Source: Betaproteobacteria bacterium
GTDB taxonomy: Bacteria; Pseudomonadota; Gammaproteobacteria; Burkholderiales; Rhodocyclaceae
DNA: 64,000 nt
Reading direction: 5' to 3'
Assembly (NCBI GenBank): GCA_028065725.1
Contig: JAPTVL010000268.1
Coordinates: 62,001 to 126,000 of the forward strand
Shown here one piece after another: positions 28,731 to 40,095 of the stretch (the stretch's first letter is position 1; each line of letters begins with the position of its first letter). A program made the position numbers and the translations under genes. Below the pieces are notes generated by a model. That model worked only from the letters and a program-made list of their open reading frames with translations, made no database searches and was not told the origin of the DNA.

Positions 28731-29587
28731 TGGACGAGGTTCGCCGCTTCCTGCTGGAAGATCTCGACATCCGCGGCGCGCTGGTGCGGCTCGGCCCATC
28801 CTGGGCCGCGATGAACAGCCGGCGCAGCTACGCCGAGCCGGTGCGCAAACTGCTCGGCGAACTGGCCGCCGTCACCGCGATCATCGGCAGCAACCTCAAG
28901 GCCCCCAGCCGCCTGAGTTTCCAGCTGCAGGGCCACGGCCCGGTATCGATGCTGGTGATGGACTGCAACGAACAACTGCAGCTGCGCGGCATGGCCAAGA
29001 GCGCGCTCAGCGCGGATGCCGACGCCCATGTCGATGGCATCGACGAGCTGCTCGGCGACGGCCAACTGGTGCTGACGCTGCAGCCGAATACGGCGGAAAC
29101 GTCTTACCAGAGCGTGGTGCCGCTGACCGGCAGCACCGTCGCTGCGGTCTTCGAACACTTCCTCGAACAGTCGGAACAGCAGCCGGCGCGCCTCTGGCTG
29201 GCGGCCACCGCCGACACCGCCTGCGGCCTGTTCCTGCAGAAACTGCCCAACGCCGACGTGCTCGATCCCGACGGCTGGGACCGCATCGAGGCGCTGGCCG
29301 CCACGGTGCGCCCCGAGGAACTGCTGCTGCCGCCGGAAACCCTGCTCACCCGGCTGTTCCACGAGGAAAGCGTGCGTCTGTACGCCCCGCGCCAGGCCGT
29401 CTGGCACTGCCCGCGCGACGAGGAGAAGGTGCGCAACATGCTGCTTTCACTGGGCCGCGAGGAAGTCGAAGCCATGCTCGCCGATGCCGAGATCATCGCC
29501 GTCGAGGACGAAATCTGCGGCCACGAATACCGTTTCGGCGCCGAAATCGTCGACGAGCTGTTCCCGCCCGGCCGTATCCTGCATTGA
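28730..29587 (+). CDS. hslO: Hsp33 family chaperone with an altered zinc site
   Basis: This 285-residue protein aligns with Hsp33, the redox-switched holdase. The N-terminal domain (about 1-180) and the C-terminal linker and switch (about 215-270, LGREEVEAML in between) are recognisable. The usual zinc motif is CxC then CxxC. Here it is C227-P-R229 and D260-E-I-C263, so one cysteine of each pair is replaced. C227 and C263 keep the 36-residue spacing of the outer cysteines of E. coli. Zinc-dependent redox activation is therefore probably changed or lost. The ATG overlaps the preceding stop codon. Confidence 0.88.
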   Translation: MDEVRRFLLEDLDIRGALVRLGPSWAAMNSRRSYAEPVRKLLGELAAVTAIIGSNLKAPSRLSFQLQGHGPVSMLVMDCNEQLQLRGMAKSALSADADAHVDGIDELLGDGQLVLTLQPNTAETSYQSVVPLTGSTVAAVFEHFLEQSEQQPARLWLAATADTACGLFLQKLPNADVLDPDGWDRIEALAATVRPEELLLPPETLLTRLFHEESVRLYAPRQAVWHCPRDEEKVRNMLLSLGREEVEAMLADAEIIAVEDEICGHEYRFGAEIVDELFPPGRILH

Positions 29588-30333
29588 ACATCGACATCAG
29601 CGAGGAAGCGGGCGTCCGCTACCTGCATTTCGGTTCGAGCTGGATCCAGGGTGCGATGCGCATCGCGCGGCCCTTTGCGCTGGAACTCGACTACACGCGC
29701 GAGATGATGGTGCCGCTGCTGCTGCACGACGCGGACTGGCCGCGCCGCGTGCTGCAGATCGGGCTCGGCGCCGCCTCGGTAACCAAGTTTCTCTACCGCT
29801 ACCGGCCGCAGGCGAAACTCACCGTGGTCGAGATCGAACCGCGCGTAGCCGCTGCCGCGCGGCAGTTCTTCAAGCTGCCCGAAGATGAACAGCGCATCGA
29901 CATCCGTTACGGCGACGGTGCGGATTTCGTGATCAAGACCAGGCAGCGCTATGACCTGATCCTGGTCGACGGCTTCGATGCCGATGCGCGCACCGGCCGG
30001 CTGGACACCCTGCCCTTCTACCTCGACTGCCGCGCGCGACTGGCCGCCGACGGCCTTCTCTGCGTCAACCTGCTGTCGCGGCGCAAGGATTTCCGCGGCA
30101 GCGTCAAGCGCCTCGAAACGGCCTTCGACGGCCACGCCATCGCTTTTCCCTCCTGCGACAGCGGCAATGCCATCGCGCTGGCGAGAATCGGCGCAGCGCC
30201 AGCGCCGACTCCTCTTGCGGACCTCAAGGCCGCCGCGCAGCAGCTGAGGCTGGAAACCGGCCTCAACCTGCTGCCCACGCTTGCGCGGCTGGCCCAGTCC
30301 CGGCATCTGGCCGGCGGCGTGCTGCAGCTATGA
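29584..30333 (+). CDS. Spermidine-synthase-like methyltransferase-fold protein
   Basis: This 249-residue protein resembles polyamine aminopropyltransferases but lacks the usual N-terminal beta domain. The nucleotide-binding core begins VLQIGLGAASVTKFLYR (near 56), followed by VVEIEPRV and DIRYGDGADF, with LVDGFDADA after it. The TTG start at 29584 overlaps the hslO stop codon and gives the family-typical start VRYLHFGSSWIQGAMRI. Such short SpeE-like proteins are common and mostly uncharacterised, so I do not assign polyamine synthesis. It overlaps the following transporter gene by four bases. Confidence 0.78.
   Translation: MNIDISEEAGVRYLHFGSSWIQGAMRIARPFALELDYTREMMVPLLLHDADWPRRVLQIGLGAASVTKFLYRYRPQAKLTVVEIEPRVAAAARQFFKLPEDEQRIDIRYGDGADFVIKTRQRYDLILVDGFDADARTGRLDTLPFYLDCRARLAADGLLCVNLLSRRKDFRGSVKRLETAFDGHAIAFPSCDSGNAIALARIGAAPAPTPLADLKAAAQQLRLETGLNLLPTLARLAQSRHLAGGVLQL
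30190..30213 (+). repeat. Dispersed 24-bp repeat, copy 5 (inside the SpeE-like gene)
   Basis: The full core is present with two flank differences. This is the one copy whose core runs in the gene's own direction; it encodes APAPTP. Confidence 0.65.
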
Positions 30334-31256
30334 CACCGACACACAAGGACCACCGCCGCGGCACGCTCCACATGCTGCTGGTGATCGCCATCTGGGGCGG
30401 TTTCCTGCCGGTCGGTAAATCGGCGCTGCAGGCAGTCGATCCCTACTGGCTGACGGCAATGCGCTACGGCACCGCGGCCCTCATTTTCATCGGCCTGCTC
30501 TGGGTACGCGAAGGTCGCGCCGCGCTGCGCAGCGAAGGGCATTTGTGGAAAATCGCCCTGTTCGGCTGCCTCGGCTTTGCCGGCTTCGGCGTCTGCCTGT
30601 TCGAAGGCCTCAAGCTGACCCGCCCCGAAATCAGCGGCATGATCCTCGCGCTGGGGCCGATCCAGGTCGCGCTGTTCCAGTGGTGGCGCAGCCATCGCCG
30701 GCCCGACAACTTCACGCTCACGGTGATTGCGCTGGCACTGGTCGGCGAGCTGTTCGTCATTACCGCCGGCGACGTGACGCGACTGGTCGGCGGCGACGCG
30801 CTGGGCAACGGCCTGGTGTTCCTCGCCTCGCTGTTCTGGACCGCCTACACCCTGGGCGGACAGCAATTTCCCGGCTGGTCGCCGGTGCGCTACAGCGCGC
30901 TGTCCTGCGCGTTCGGCTGCATCGGCATCGCGCTCGCACTGCTGATCGCCACGCTGGCCGGCCACAGCCAGCCGCCGCGCACAGATCAGTTGCTCGCCGT
31001 CTGGCCGCAACTGGCCTTCATCGTGTTCTGCGTCTCGGTGTTCGGCATCCTATTCTGGAACATGGGCGTGGCCAAGCTCGGCCCCCTCAACGCGGGTCTG
31101 TTCGCCAACTTCACCCCGGTCATCACCTACCTGATCGCCATCGGCCAGGGCCGGATTCCGGCTGCCCTCGAACTCATGGGCGCCGCCATCGTGCTGCTCG
31201 CCCTGATCGCCAACAACCGTCACCAGCGCAGCAAGGTCGGCCGCCTCGAAGTCTGA
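30330..31256 (+). CDS. EamA-type drug/metabolite transporter (DMT superfamily)
   Basis: This 308-residue inner-membrane protein has about ten predicted transmembrane helices in two EamA repeats (about 12-145 and 160-295). It carries the typical FWTAYTLGGQ segment at the start of the second repeat. DMT transporters move metabolites or amino acids, but the substrate cannot be read from sequence. It overlaps the spermidine-synthase-like gene by four bases, closing a run of four overlapping genes from 28383. Confidence 0.87.
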   Translation: MTPTHKDHRRGTLHMLLVIAIWGGFLPVGKSALQAVDPYWLTAMRYGTAALIFIGLLWVREGRAALRSEGHLWKIALFGCLGFAGFGVCLFEGLKLTRPEISGMILALGPIQVALFQWWRSHRRPDNFTLTVIALALVGELFVITAGDVTRLVGGDALGNGLVFLASLFWTAYTLGGQQFPGWSPVRYSALSCAFGCIGIALALLIATLAGHSQPPRTDQLLAVWPQLAFIVFCVSVFGILFWNMGVAKLGPLNAGLFANFTPVITYLIAIGQGRIPAALELMGAAIVLLALIANNRHQRSKVGRLEV

Positions 31257-31297
31257 CGCAACGGACCTTTGCAACAGGCGAACCGCGCCCGCGGCGC

Positions 31298-31321
31298 AAA
31301 CGTCGGCGCTGGCGGGACGAA
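31298..31321 (-). repeat. Dispersed 24-bp repeat, copy 6 (intergenic)
   Basis: It has 13 of 14 core bases but a diverged flank (about four differences in all). It lies between the EamA and Crp-PilJ genes. Confidence 0.5.
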
Positions 31322-31468
31322 GATTCCGGGCAGAGATCAGCGGCGATGCGGAAATCGCCCGCAACCGGCTGAATCGCATGAGGTCTACGAAATAGTGCCG
31401 GTTGCGGGCACAATGTCGCGCCGGCCCCGGGACAAGCCAGGGGCCGGATCAAGATTGAGGAAGGCCGC

Positions 31469-32995
31469 ATGCAACCGGAAAGCAACGCCCGCATGATGAC
31501 GATCCTGAAGGAATTCCCGCTGTTCGCACAGCTCGCCGAGGAAAGCCTCGCCGAGCTGGCACGGACGGCGCGAACCAGCACGTTTCACCGCGATCAGGCC
31601 ATCTACCGGGTCGGCAATGCGGTCAGCGAAATGCACATCCTGGTGGCGGGCCAGGTCAAGCTGGCGCTATCGTGCAACCGCGGTACCGAACTGATCATCG
31701 ATCTGGTGGAGGCCGGGCGCTCCTTCGGCGAGGCCGAACTGTTCGGCAGCGATCCTTACCAGGCGAATGCGATCGCGACCCAACCCTCGCAGGTGCTGAG
31801 CATTGCCCGGGAAACGCTCTACCAGGTAATGGCCCTGAATCCGCGCGTTGCGCTGGGCGTCATGAAGCTGCTGGCGCAGCGGCAGATCGAACTGGAGACC
31901 GAACTCGCGGCACGGCACTCGTTTTCCAGCAGCCACCGCCTGCTGGATTATTTCCTCCGACTGGCGGGACCCTACCGCGATCCGCAGGGAGAAACCCTGG
32001 TCACGCTCGGCATCAGCAAGCAGCTGCTGGCGGCGCGCTGCAGCATGCAACCGGAATCGCTGTCGCGGACCCTGCGGGCGCTGATCGAGGCCGACCTGAT
32101 CGCTGTCGATGGACGCCGGATCCGGCTGAAGAACATCGCGATCGATCGCTATCTCGCCGACAACGCCACGGCCCAGGCATTCGCGCCCCCCGGCTACGCC
32201 ATGGCGGCAGCGACACGCAGCGGCCTCGCCAGCGGCGAATCCCGCTCGCTGTGCGAACTGATCAACCAGGCCGGACGGCAACGCATGTTGTCGCAGCGCA
32301 TGGCCAAGTCCTGGTTGATGCTGCAACGCGGCGTCCTGCCGCGACGCTCACGCTCGATCCTGCGCCAGTCGGTGGCGCTGTTCGACAGCAACCTGAAGGA
32401 ACTGGACGGACTGGCGCGCAATGCCGGGATTGGTGCGGTGCAGGCCGAACTGGCCGAGGTATGGCGCCCCTACCAGCGCCTGCTGGATGCCGAGCCCACT
32501 CGCAGGACGGCCCGCGAGCTGTTCGGCGTCAGCGAAGACGTGCTCGCGGCGGCGGACAAGCTGACCCTGACCTTCGAAAGGATCGATGGTACGCACCAGG
32601 GAAAACTGGTCAATCTGGCCGGGCGCGAGCGCATGCTTTCGCAGCGCATGGCCAAGCTCTACATGTTCCGGCAAATGGGCATGCAGCTGTCGAAATGCCG
32701 GGTGGAAATGGACAAGGGAAACCGCGATTTCTCGAAGAACCTCAGCCAACTGACCGCGGTAACCGGGGACGAGCCGGCGATCGCGGCCGAACTGGAGCGG
32801 GTGGCGAAGTACTGGGATGCATTGCGCTCGATGCTGGCCATCGATGATGAGGCGAACTTTGCCGCTGCCGCCGCCCAGGTGTTCACCGCCAGCGAAGACC
32901 TGCTGCGGCACACGGACAACGCCGTCGCCTTGTACGCGATGCGGCCGCTTGCCGGCAGCCAGGATCCGCGCCAGCAGGGGTTCGGGCCGCCGTAA
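31469..32995 (+). CDS. Crp/Fnr-type regulator fused to two PilJ-type (nitrate-sensor-like) domains
   Basis: This 508-residue protein joins a one-component regulator to two sensor-like modules. Residues 15-125 form a cyclic-nucleotide-binding-type domain and 150-230 a Crp-type winged helix (SKQLLAARCSMQPESLSRTLRAL). Two copies of the PilJ N-terminal domain follow. Each starts with a near-identical motif: LINQAGRQRMLSQRMAK (264-280) and LVNLAGRERMLSQRMAK (380-396). That motif resembles the P-box of the nitrate sensor NarX. No transmembrane helix is seen, so this would be cytoplasmic sensing. GAGGAAGG precedes the ATG. The usual Crp protein is about 230 residues, so the extra 275 are the oddity. 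The effector is unknown. Confidence 0.8.
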   Translation: MQPESNARMMTILKEFPLFAQLAEESLAELARTARTSTFHRDQAIYRVGNAVSEMHILVAGQVKLALSCNRGTELIIDLVEAGRSFGEAELFGSDPYQANAIATQPSQVLSIARETLYQVMALNPRVALGVMKLLAQRQIELETELAARHSFSSSHRLLDYFLRLAGPYRDPQGETLVTLGISKQLLAARCSMQPESLSRTLRALIEADLIAVDGRRIRLKNIAIDRYLADNATAQAFAPPGYAMAAATRSGLASGESRSLCELINQAGRQRMLSQRMAKSWLMLQRGVLPRRSRSILRQSVALFDSNLKELDGLARNAGIGAVQAELAEVWRPYQRLLDAEPTRRTARELFGVSEDVLAAADKLTLTFERIDGTHQGKLVNLAGRERMLSQRMAKLYMFRQMGMQLSKCRVEMDKGNRDFSKNLSQLTAVTGDEPAIAAELERVAKYWDALRSMLAIDDEANFAAAAAQVFTASEDLLRHTDNAVALYAMRPLAGSQDPRQQGFGPP

Positions 32996-33006
32996 ACGCC
33001 ATAACC

Positions 33007-33030
33007 GAGAGTCGGCGCCGACGCCACGGC
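33007..33030 (-). repeat. Dispersed 24-bp repeat, copy 7 (upstream of mfd)
   Basis: It has about four differences and lies six bases before the TATAAT of mfd, taking the place where a -35 would sit. Confidence 0.5.
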
Positions 33031-33036
33031 GCTGCG

Positions 33037-33042
33037 TATAAT
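33037..33042 (+). promoter_or_regulatory. Candidate -10 element of mfd
   Basis: A perfect TATAAT lies 37 bases before the ATG, in the context CGTATAATTCGCGGCC. The -35 region is occupied by a copy of the dispersed repeat. Confidence 0.5.
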
Positions 33043-33079
33043 TCGCGGCCTTTCCGCAAACTGCGGCAACGTGCATTCC

Positions 33080-36487
<3,408 letters not shown>

Positions 36488-36495
36488 CCCGGCGC

Positions 36496-36520
36496 TGTTG
36501 GTCATCTAAAATGACCAACA
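36496..36520. promoter_or_regulatory. Palindromic operator of the toxin-antitoxin operon
   Basis: A perfect ten-base inverted repeat, TGTTGGTCAT and ATGACCAACA around CTAAA, lies just before the AAGGAG and start codon of the antitoxin gene. TAAAAT (36507-36512) within it can serve as a -10, so binding would block transcription. Antitoxin autorepression is usual for Phd/YefM families. Confidence 0.8.
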
Positions 36521-36532
36521 AAGGAGCACGTC

Positions 36533-36763
36533 ATGCAGCAGTACAACATCGCCGAAGCCAAAGCCCATCTCTCCGAGCTGGTGCAGAAAGCCATGCTCGG
36601 CGAGGAGATCGTGATTGCCCGCGACAACAAGCCGCTGGCGATGCTGGTGCCGATCAAGCGCGCCCAGCAGAAACGCAAACCCGGTTCGGGCAAGGGGCAG
36701 ATCCTGTTCATCGCCGACAACTTCGATGCGATCCCGGAAGGATTCGAGGACTACACGAAGTGA
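36533..36763 (+). CDS. Phd/YefM-type antitoxin
   Basis: This 76-residue antitoxin starts with the family-typical MQQYNIAEAKAHLSELVQKA, which forms the DNA-binding fold, and then EEIVIARDNKPLAMLVPI. The C-terminal third (after about residue 45, KRKPGSGKGQILF) would wrap the toxin. AAGGAG lies six bases before the ATG. Its last codon overlaps the GTG start of the PIN-domain toxin (GTGA). It sits 45 bases after mfd behind a palindrome. Antitoxins of this kind neutralise the toxin and repress their own operon. Confidence 0.9.
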   Translation: MQQYNIAEAKAHLSELVQKAMLGEEIVIARDNKPLAMLVPIKRAQQKRKPGSGKGQILFIADNFDAIPEGFEDYTK

Positions 36764-37146
36764 TTGCGCTGCTCGACACCAACGCCTTCCTGCGCTGGGT
36801 GGAGGGCGACGACAAGTTGTCGGTCAAGGCGAAATCCTGCATCGCCAACCCGGACAACGAAATCCTGGTCAGCGTCGTCGTTGCCTGGGAACTGGCGATC
36901 AAGTCCGGCCAGGGCGGCATCAAACTGGCACAACCTGTCGGGCGCTATGTGGCGAGCCACATCGAGGCCAACGGCTTCCGGTTGCTGGGTATCGAACTGG
37001 ATGACGTCGCTGCGATCGAAACCCTGCCCCTGCATCACCGCGACCCCTTCGACCGCCTGCTGGTCGCGCAGGCGAAGAACCGCAAGTTGCCCGTGGTCAG
37101 TTCCGACCGGGCATTTTCCGATTACGGAATCAAACGCATCTGGTAA
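36760..37146 (+). CDS. vapC: PIN-domain (VapC-type) toxin ribonuclease
   Basis: This 128-residue PIN-domain protein is the toxin of the pair, probably an RNA-cleaving enzyme. The acidic residues expected of the active site are D6 (LLDTNAF), E44 (AWELAIK), D95 and D98 (HRDPFDR) and D116 (VSSDRAF). The GTG at 36760 overlaps the antitoxin stop codon, which gives coupled translation. The operon lies between mfd and DAHP synthase, with the latter beginning only five bases after the toxin stop codon. It has no sign of decay. Confidence 0.88.
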   Translation: MIALLDTNAFLRWVEGDDKLSVKAKSCIANPDNEILVSVVVAWELAIKSGQGGIKLAQPVGRYVASHIEANGFRLLGIELDDVAAIETLPLHHRDPFDRLLVAQAKNRKLPVVSSDRAFSDYGIKRIW

Positions 37147-37151
37147 CCGCC

Positions 37152-38237
37152 ATGCAACAGACTGAAAACCTCAATATCGAAGCCTTCGAACCGATGCCGA
37201 CGCCGGAGGAGATCCATGCCCGTGTGCCGCTGTCGGATGCCGCCGCAGAGTCGGTGCTGACGGGACGGCGCACGCTGGAACGCATCCTCGACGGCAAGGA
37301 CCCGCGCGTCTTCGTCGTGGTCGGCCCCTGCTCGATCCACGATCCGGTCGCCGGCCTCGACTACGCGCGGCGCCTGAAGAAGCTGGCCGATGAGGTCGCC
37401 GGCACCATGCTGCTGGTGATGCGCGTGTATTTCGAAAAGCCGCGCACCGCGACCGGCTGGAAGGGCTACATCAACGATCCGCGCATGGACGATTCTTTTC
37501 ACATCGAGGAAGGCATGCAGAAGGCGCGCGAATTCCTGCTCGCCGTGAATGAAATCGGCCTGCCGGCCGGTACCGAGGCGCTCGACCCGATCGCCCCGCA
37601 ATACCTCGGCGACCTGATCGGCTGGGCCGCGATCGGCGCGCGCACCTCGGAATCGCAGACCCATCGCGAGATGTCGTCGGGCCTCTCGGCCCCGGTCGGC
37701 TTCAAGAACGGCACCGACGGCTCGCTCGATGCGGCGATCAACGCCATCATTTCCGCCTCCAGCCCGCACAGCTTTCTCGGCATCAACATGCAGGGCCGCT
37801 CCAGCGTGGTGCGCACCGCCGGCAACCGCTACGGCCACCTGGTGCTGCGCGGCGGCGGCGGGCGACCCAACTACGACACGGTCAGCGTCGCGCTGGCCGA
37901 GGCGGCACTGGCCAAGGCGCAGCTGCCGCACAACATCGTGGTCGATTGCTCGCACGCCAACAGCTACAAGAAGCCCGAGCTGCAGCCGCTGGTGATGCAG
38001 GACTGCATCAACCAGATCTGCGCCCAGCGCAAGGCCGGACACCGTTCCATCGTCGGCCTGATGATCGAAAGCTTCATCGAGGCCGGCAACCAGACTATCC
38101 CCGCCGACCCCGCCTTGCATGGGCAGTTGAAGTACGGCTGCTCGGTCACCGACGCCTGCGTCGATTGGCCGACCACCGAAAAAATGATCCGCGACGCCGA
38201 TGCCGCGCTGCGCGGCCTGCCCGCCTTACCCGCCTGA
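37152..38237 (+). CDS. aroG: 3-deoxy-7-phosphoheptulonate synthase (class I DAHP synthase)
   Basis: This 361-residue enzyme condenses phosphoenolpyruvate with erythrose 4-phosphate, the first step of aromatic amino acid synthesis. Conserved parts include VVVGPCSIHDP (near 54), KNGTDGSLDAAINA (near 183), and the metal-binding DCSHANSYK (near 263). The glycine-rich VGFKNGTDGSL and HSFLGINMQGRSSVV patterns look nearer to the tyrosine-sensitive AroF form than AroG, but isozyme sensitivity cannot be fixed by eye. It starts five bases after the toxin gene. A DUF1015 gene follows by eight bases. Confidence 0.92.
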   Translation: MQQTENLNIEAFEPMPTPEEIHARVPLSDAAAESVLTGRRTLERILDGKDPRVFVVVGPCSIHDPVAGLDYARRLKKLADEVAGTMLLVMRVYFEKPRTATGWKGYINDPRMDDSFHIEEGMQKAREFLLAVNEIGLPAGTEALDPIAPQYLGDLIGWAAIGARTSESQTHREMSSGLSAPVGFKNGTDGSLDAAINAIISASSPHSFLGINMQGRSSVVRTAGNRYGHLVLRGGGGRPNYDTVSVALAEAALAKAQLPHNIVVDCSHANSYKKPELQPLVMQDCINQICAQRKAGHRSIVGLMIESFIEAGNQTIPADPALHGQLKYGCSVTDACVDWPTTEKMIRDADAALRGLPALPA

Positions 38238-38245
38238 GAGTGCAT

Positions 38246-39493
38246 ATGAGTCTGATTCGAGCCTTCCGCGGCCTGCGCCCTGCCCCCGGCCAGGCCGGCG
38301 CCATCGCCGCGCCGCCCTACGATGTCCTGTCCAGCGACGAAGCACGCCAGCGCGCCGCCGGCAAGCTCTGGTCCTTCCTGCACATCTCCAAGCCGGAAAT
38401 CGACCTGCCGGCGGACATGGATCCGTATGCCCCCGAGGTGTATGCCAAGGCCGCCGAAAACCTGCAGAAGATGCTCGCCGCCAGTGTGCTGCTGCGCGAC
38501 GATGCGCCCTGCTACTACGCCTATCGCCTGACCATGCCCGGCATGGGCGGCAATGGCGGCGACCACGTGCAGACCGGCCTGGTGGCCGCGGCCAGCGTCG
38601 CCGACTACGACAGCAACCGCATCCGCAAGCACGAGTTCACGCGGCCCGACAAGGAAGACGACCGCGTGCGCCAGATCGAAGCGCTCAACGCGCAGACCGG
38701 CCCGGTGCTGCTCGCCTATCCTTCATCCGCCACCGCCGATGCGCAGATCGCCGCCATCGCGCAAGGTACGCCGGCGGCCGACGTCACCGCCGACGACGGC
38801 ATCCGCCACCAGATATGGGTGCTGACCGATGCCGCGCAGATCGAGGCGATCACCAGGACCTTCGACGCCATGAAGGCGCTCTACATCGCCGACGGCCATC
38901 ACCGTTCGGCGGCCGCCTCGCGCGTCGCCGCGGCCCGCCACCAGCAGGGCCGCGAAACCTCGGCCGACTCCTTCCTCGCGGTGATCTTCCCCCACCACCA
39001 GATGAAGATCCTCGACTACAACCGCGTCATCAAGGATCTGCACGGCCTCGACGAGTCGGCGCTGGTGACACGCCTCGCCACCGCCTTCACGGTCGAGGAC
39101 AGCGCCGGGCGCGTGCATCCGGCGCGCCCCGGCGAGTTCGGCATGTATCTCGCCGGACGCTGGCGCCGACTGCGCATCAAGCCGGAAATGATTCCCGACG
39201 ATCCGGTGGAAAGCCTCGACGTATCGCTGCTTTCGAATCACGTGCTGGGTCCGCTGCTGGGCATCGCCGACCTGCGCCGCGACAAGCGCATCGATTTCGT
39301 CGGCGGCATCCGCGGCTTGGCCGAACTGGAGAAGCGCGTCGACTCGGGCGAGATGGCGATCGCCTTCGCCCTGCATCCGACCAGCATGGAGCAACTGATG
39401 GCGGTGGCCGACAGCAACGAAGTGATGCCGCCGAAGTCGACCTGGTTCGAACCGAAGCTGGCCGACGGACTGGTGTCGCACGTCCTCGACTGA
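38246..39493 (+). CDS. DUF1015 family protein
   Basis: This 415-residue protein belongs to the DUF1015 family, once called an HTH-like protein in some annotations, with unknown activity. It begins MSLIRAFRGLRPAPG and has a conserved IADGHHRSAAASRVA segment (near 213) and a KRIDFVGGIRGLAELEKRV stretch. The ATG at 38246 fits the family start, while the open frame continues upstream in the DAHP synthase gene. It lies eight bases after that gene. It ends ahead of a strong hairpin shared with HU. In other bacteria this family often neighbours serine-pathway or D-3-phosphoglycerate genes, but not here. Confidence 0.8.
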   Translation: MSLIRAFRGLRPAPGQAGAIAAPPYDVLSSDEARQRAAGKLWSFLHISKPEIDLPADMDPYAPEVYAKAAENLQKMLAASVLLRDDAPCYYAYRLTMPGMGGNGGDHVQTGLVAAASVADYDSNRIRKHEFTRPDKEDDRVRQIEALNAQTGPVLLAYPSSATADAQIAAIAQGTPAADVTADDGIRHQIWVLTDAAQIEAITRTFDAMKALYIADGHHRSAAASRVAAARHQQGRETSADSFLAVIFPHHQMKILDYNRVIKDLHGLDESALVTRLATAFTVEDSAGRVHPARPGEFGMYLAGRWRRLRIKPEMIPDDPVESLDVSLLSNHVLGPLLGIADLRRDKRIDFVGGIRGLAELEKRVDSGEMAIAFALHPTSMEQLMAVADSNEVMPPKSTWFEPKLADGLVSHVLD

Positions 39494-39534
39494 ATGAACC
39501 CGTCCCGCCATGCCGCGAGGACGCAGCGGAAATA

Positions 39535-39564
39535 AAAAAGGGCAGCCCGCGGGTTGCCCTTTTT
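39535..39564. terminator. Bidirectional terminator between the DUF1015 gene and HU
   Basis: An inverted repeat with GGGCAGCCC and GGGTTGCCC as its GC arms is flanked by A5 on the left and T5 on the right, so it can act for both convergent genes. Confidence 0.85.
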
Positions 39565-39580
39565 GCTGAAGCGCGCCGGC

Positions 39581-39949
39581 TTATTTCTTCTTGGCGGCGG
39601 GCTTCTTCGCGGCTGCCGGCTTCTTGGCGGCAGCGGGCTTCTTGGCAGCGGCAGGCTTCTTCGCTGCGGGCTTCTTGCCGGCAACGGCGGCCTTCAGGCC
39701 AGCACCGGCGGAGAACTTCGGTACGGCCTTGGCGGCGATCTTCAGCGGTGCGCCCGTCTTCGGGTTCTTGCCGGTGCGTGCCGAACGCATGACCGACTTG
39801 AAGGTGCCGAAACCAATCAGGGCAACCGGATTGCCCTTGGCAATTACGGAAGTGATGACTTCGGTCATCGCGTCGATGGCCTTGTTGACAGCTGCCTTGG
39901 AAAGCTCGGCGCGCTCGGCCACTGCTTCGATCAGTTCGCTCTTGTTCAT
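39581..39949 (-). CDS. HU family DNA-binding protein with a histone H1-like lysine/alanine/proline tail
   Basis: This 122-residue nucleoid protein has an HU-type domain (about 1-90; MNKSELIEAVAERAELSK and VALIGFGTFKSVMRSARTGKNPKTG) followed by a tail of about 30 residues built from PAAKK and PAAAKK repeats. HU compacts and bends DNA. The tail resembles eukaryotic histone H1 and the tailed HU proteins known from some betaproteobacteria. The DNA of the tail is a short tandem repeat (39584-39679), so its copy number can vary between strains. AAGGGG precedes the ATG. Confidence 0.92.
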   Translation of the reverse strand: MNKSELIEAVAERAELSKAAVNKAIDAMTEVITSVIAKGNPVALIGFGTFKSVMRSARTGKNPKTGAPLKIAAKAVPKFSAGAGLKAAVAGKKPAAKKPAAAKKPAAAKKPAAAKKPAAKKK

Positions 39950-39977
39950 CGATTACCCCTTTGGTTTGGAAAGCCGC

Positions 39978-40007
39978 ATTGTTCCACTAATTTCGCGCCG
40001 CTTGCAA
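39978..40007 (-). promoter_or_regulatory. Candidate promoter of the HU gene
   Basis: TTGCAA (40007-40002) and AACAAT (39983-39978) on the minus strand are spaced by 18 bases. A hairpin of GCTTGCA and TGCAAGC (40000-40018) overlaps the -35 and may bind a regulator. Confidence 0.45.
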
Positions 40008-40095
40008 GCCCTGCAAGCGACTTCGACGAAATATCTGTCGCGAAAATCCATCGGCCGCCGCCGCTGCCGATCAGGCATCGCGGCCCAAACCGTAT

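Noticed and set aside
39584..39679. Possible CRISPR-like tandem repeats
   Set aside because: The repeats are 12-15 bases without spacers and encode the tail of the HU protein.
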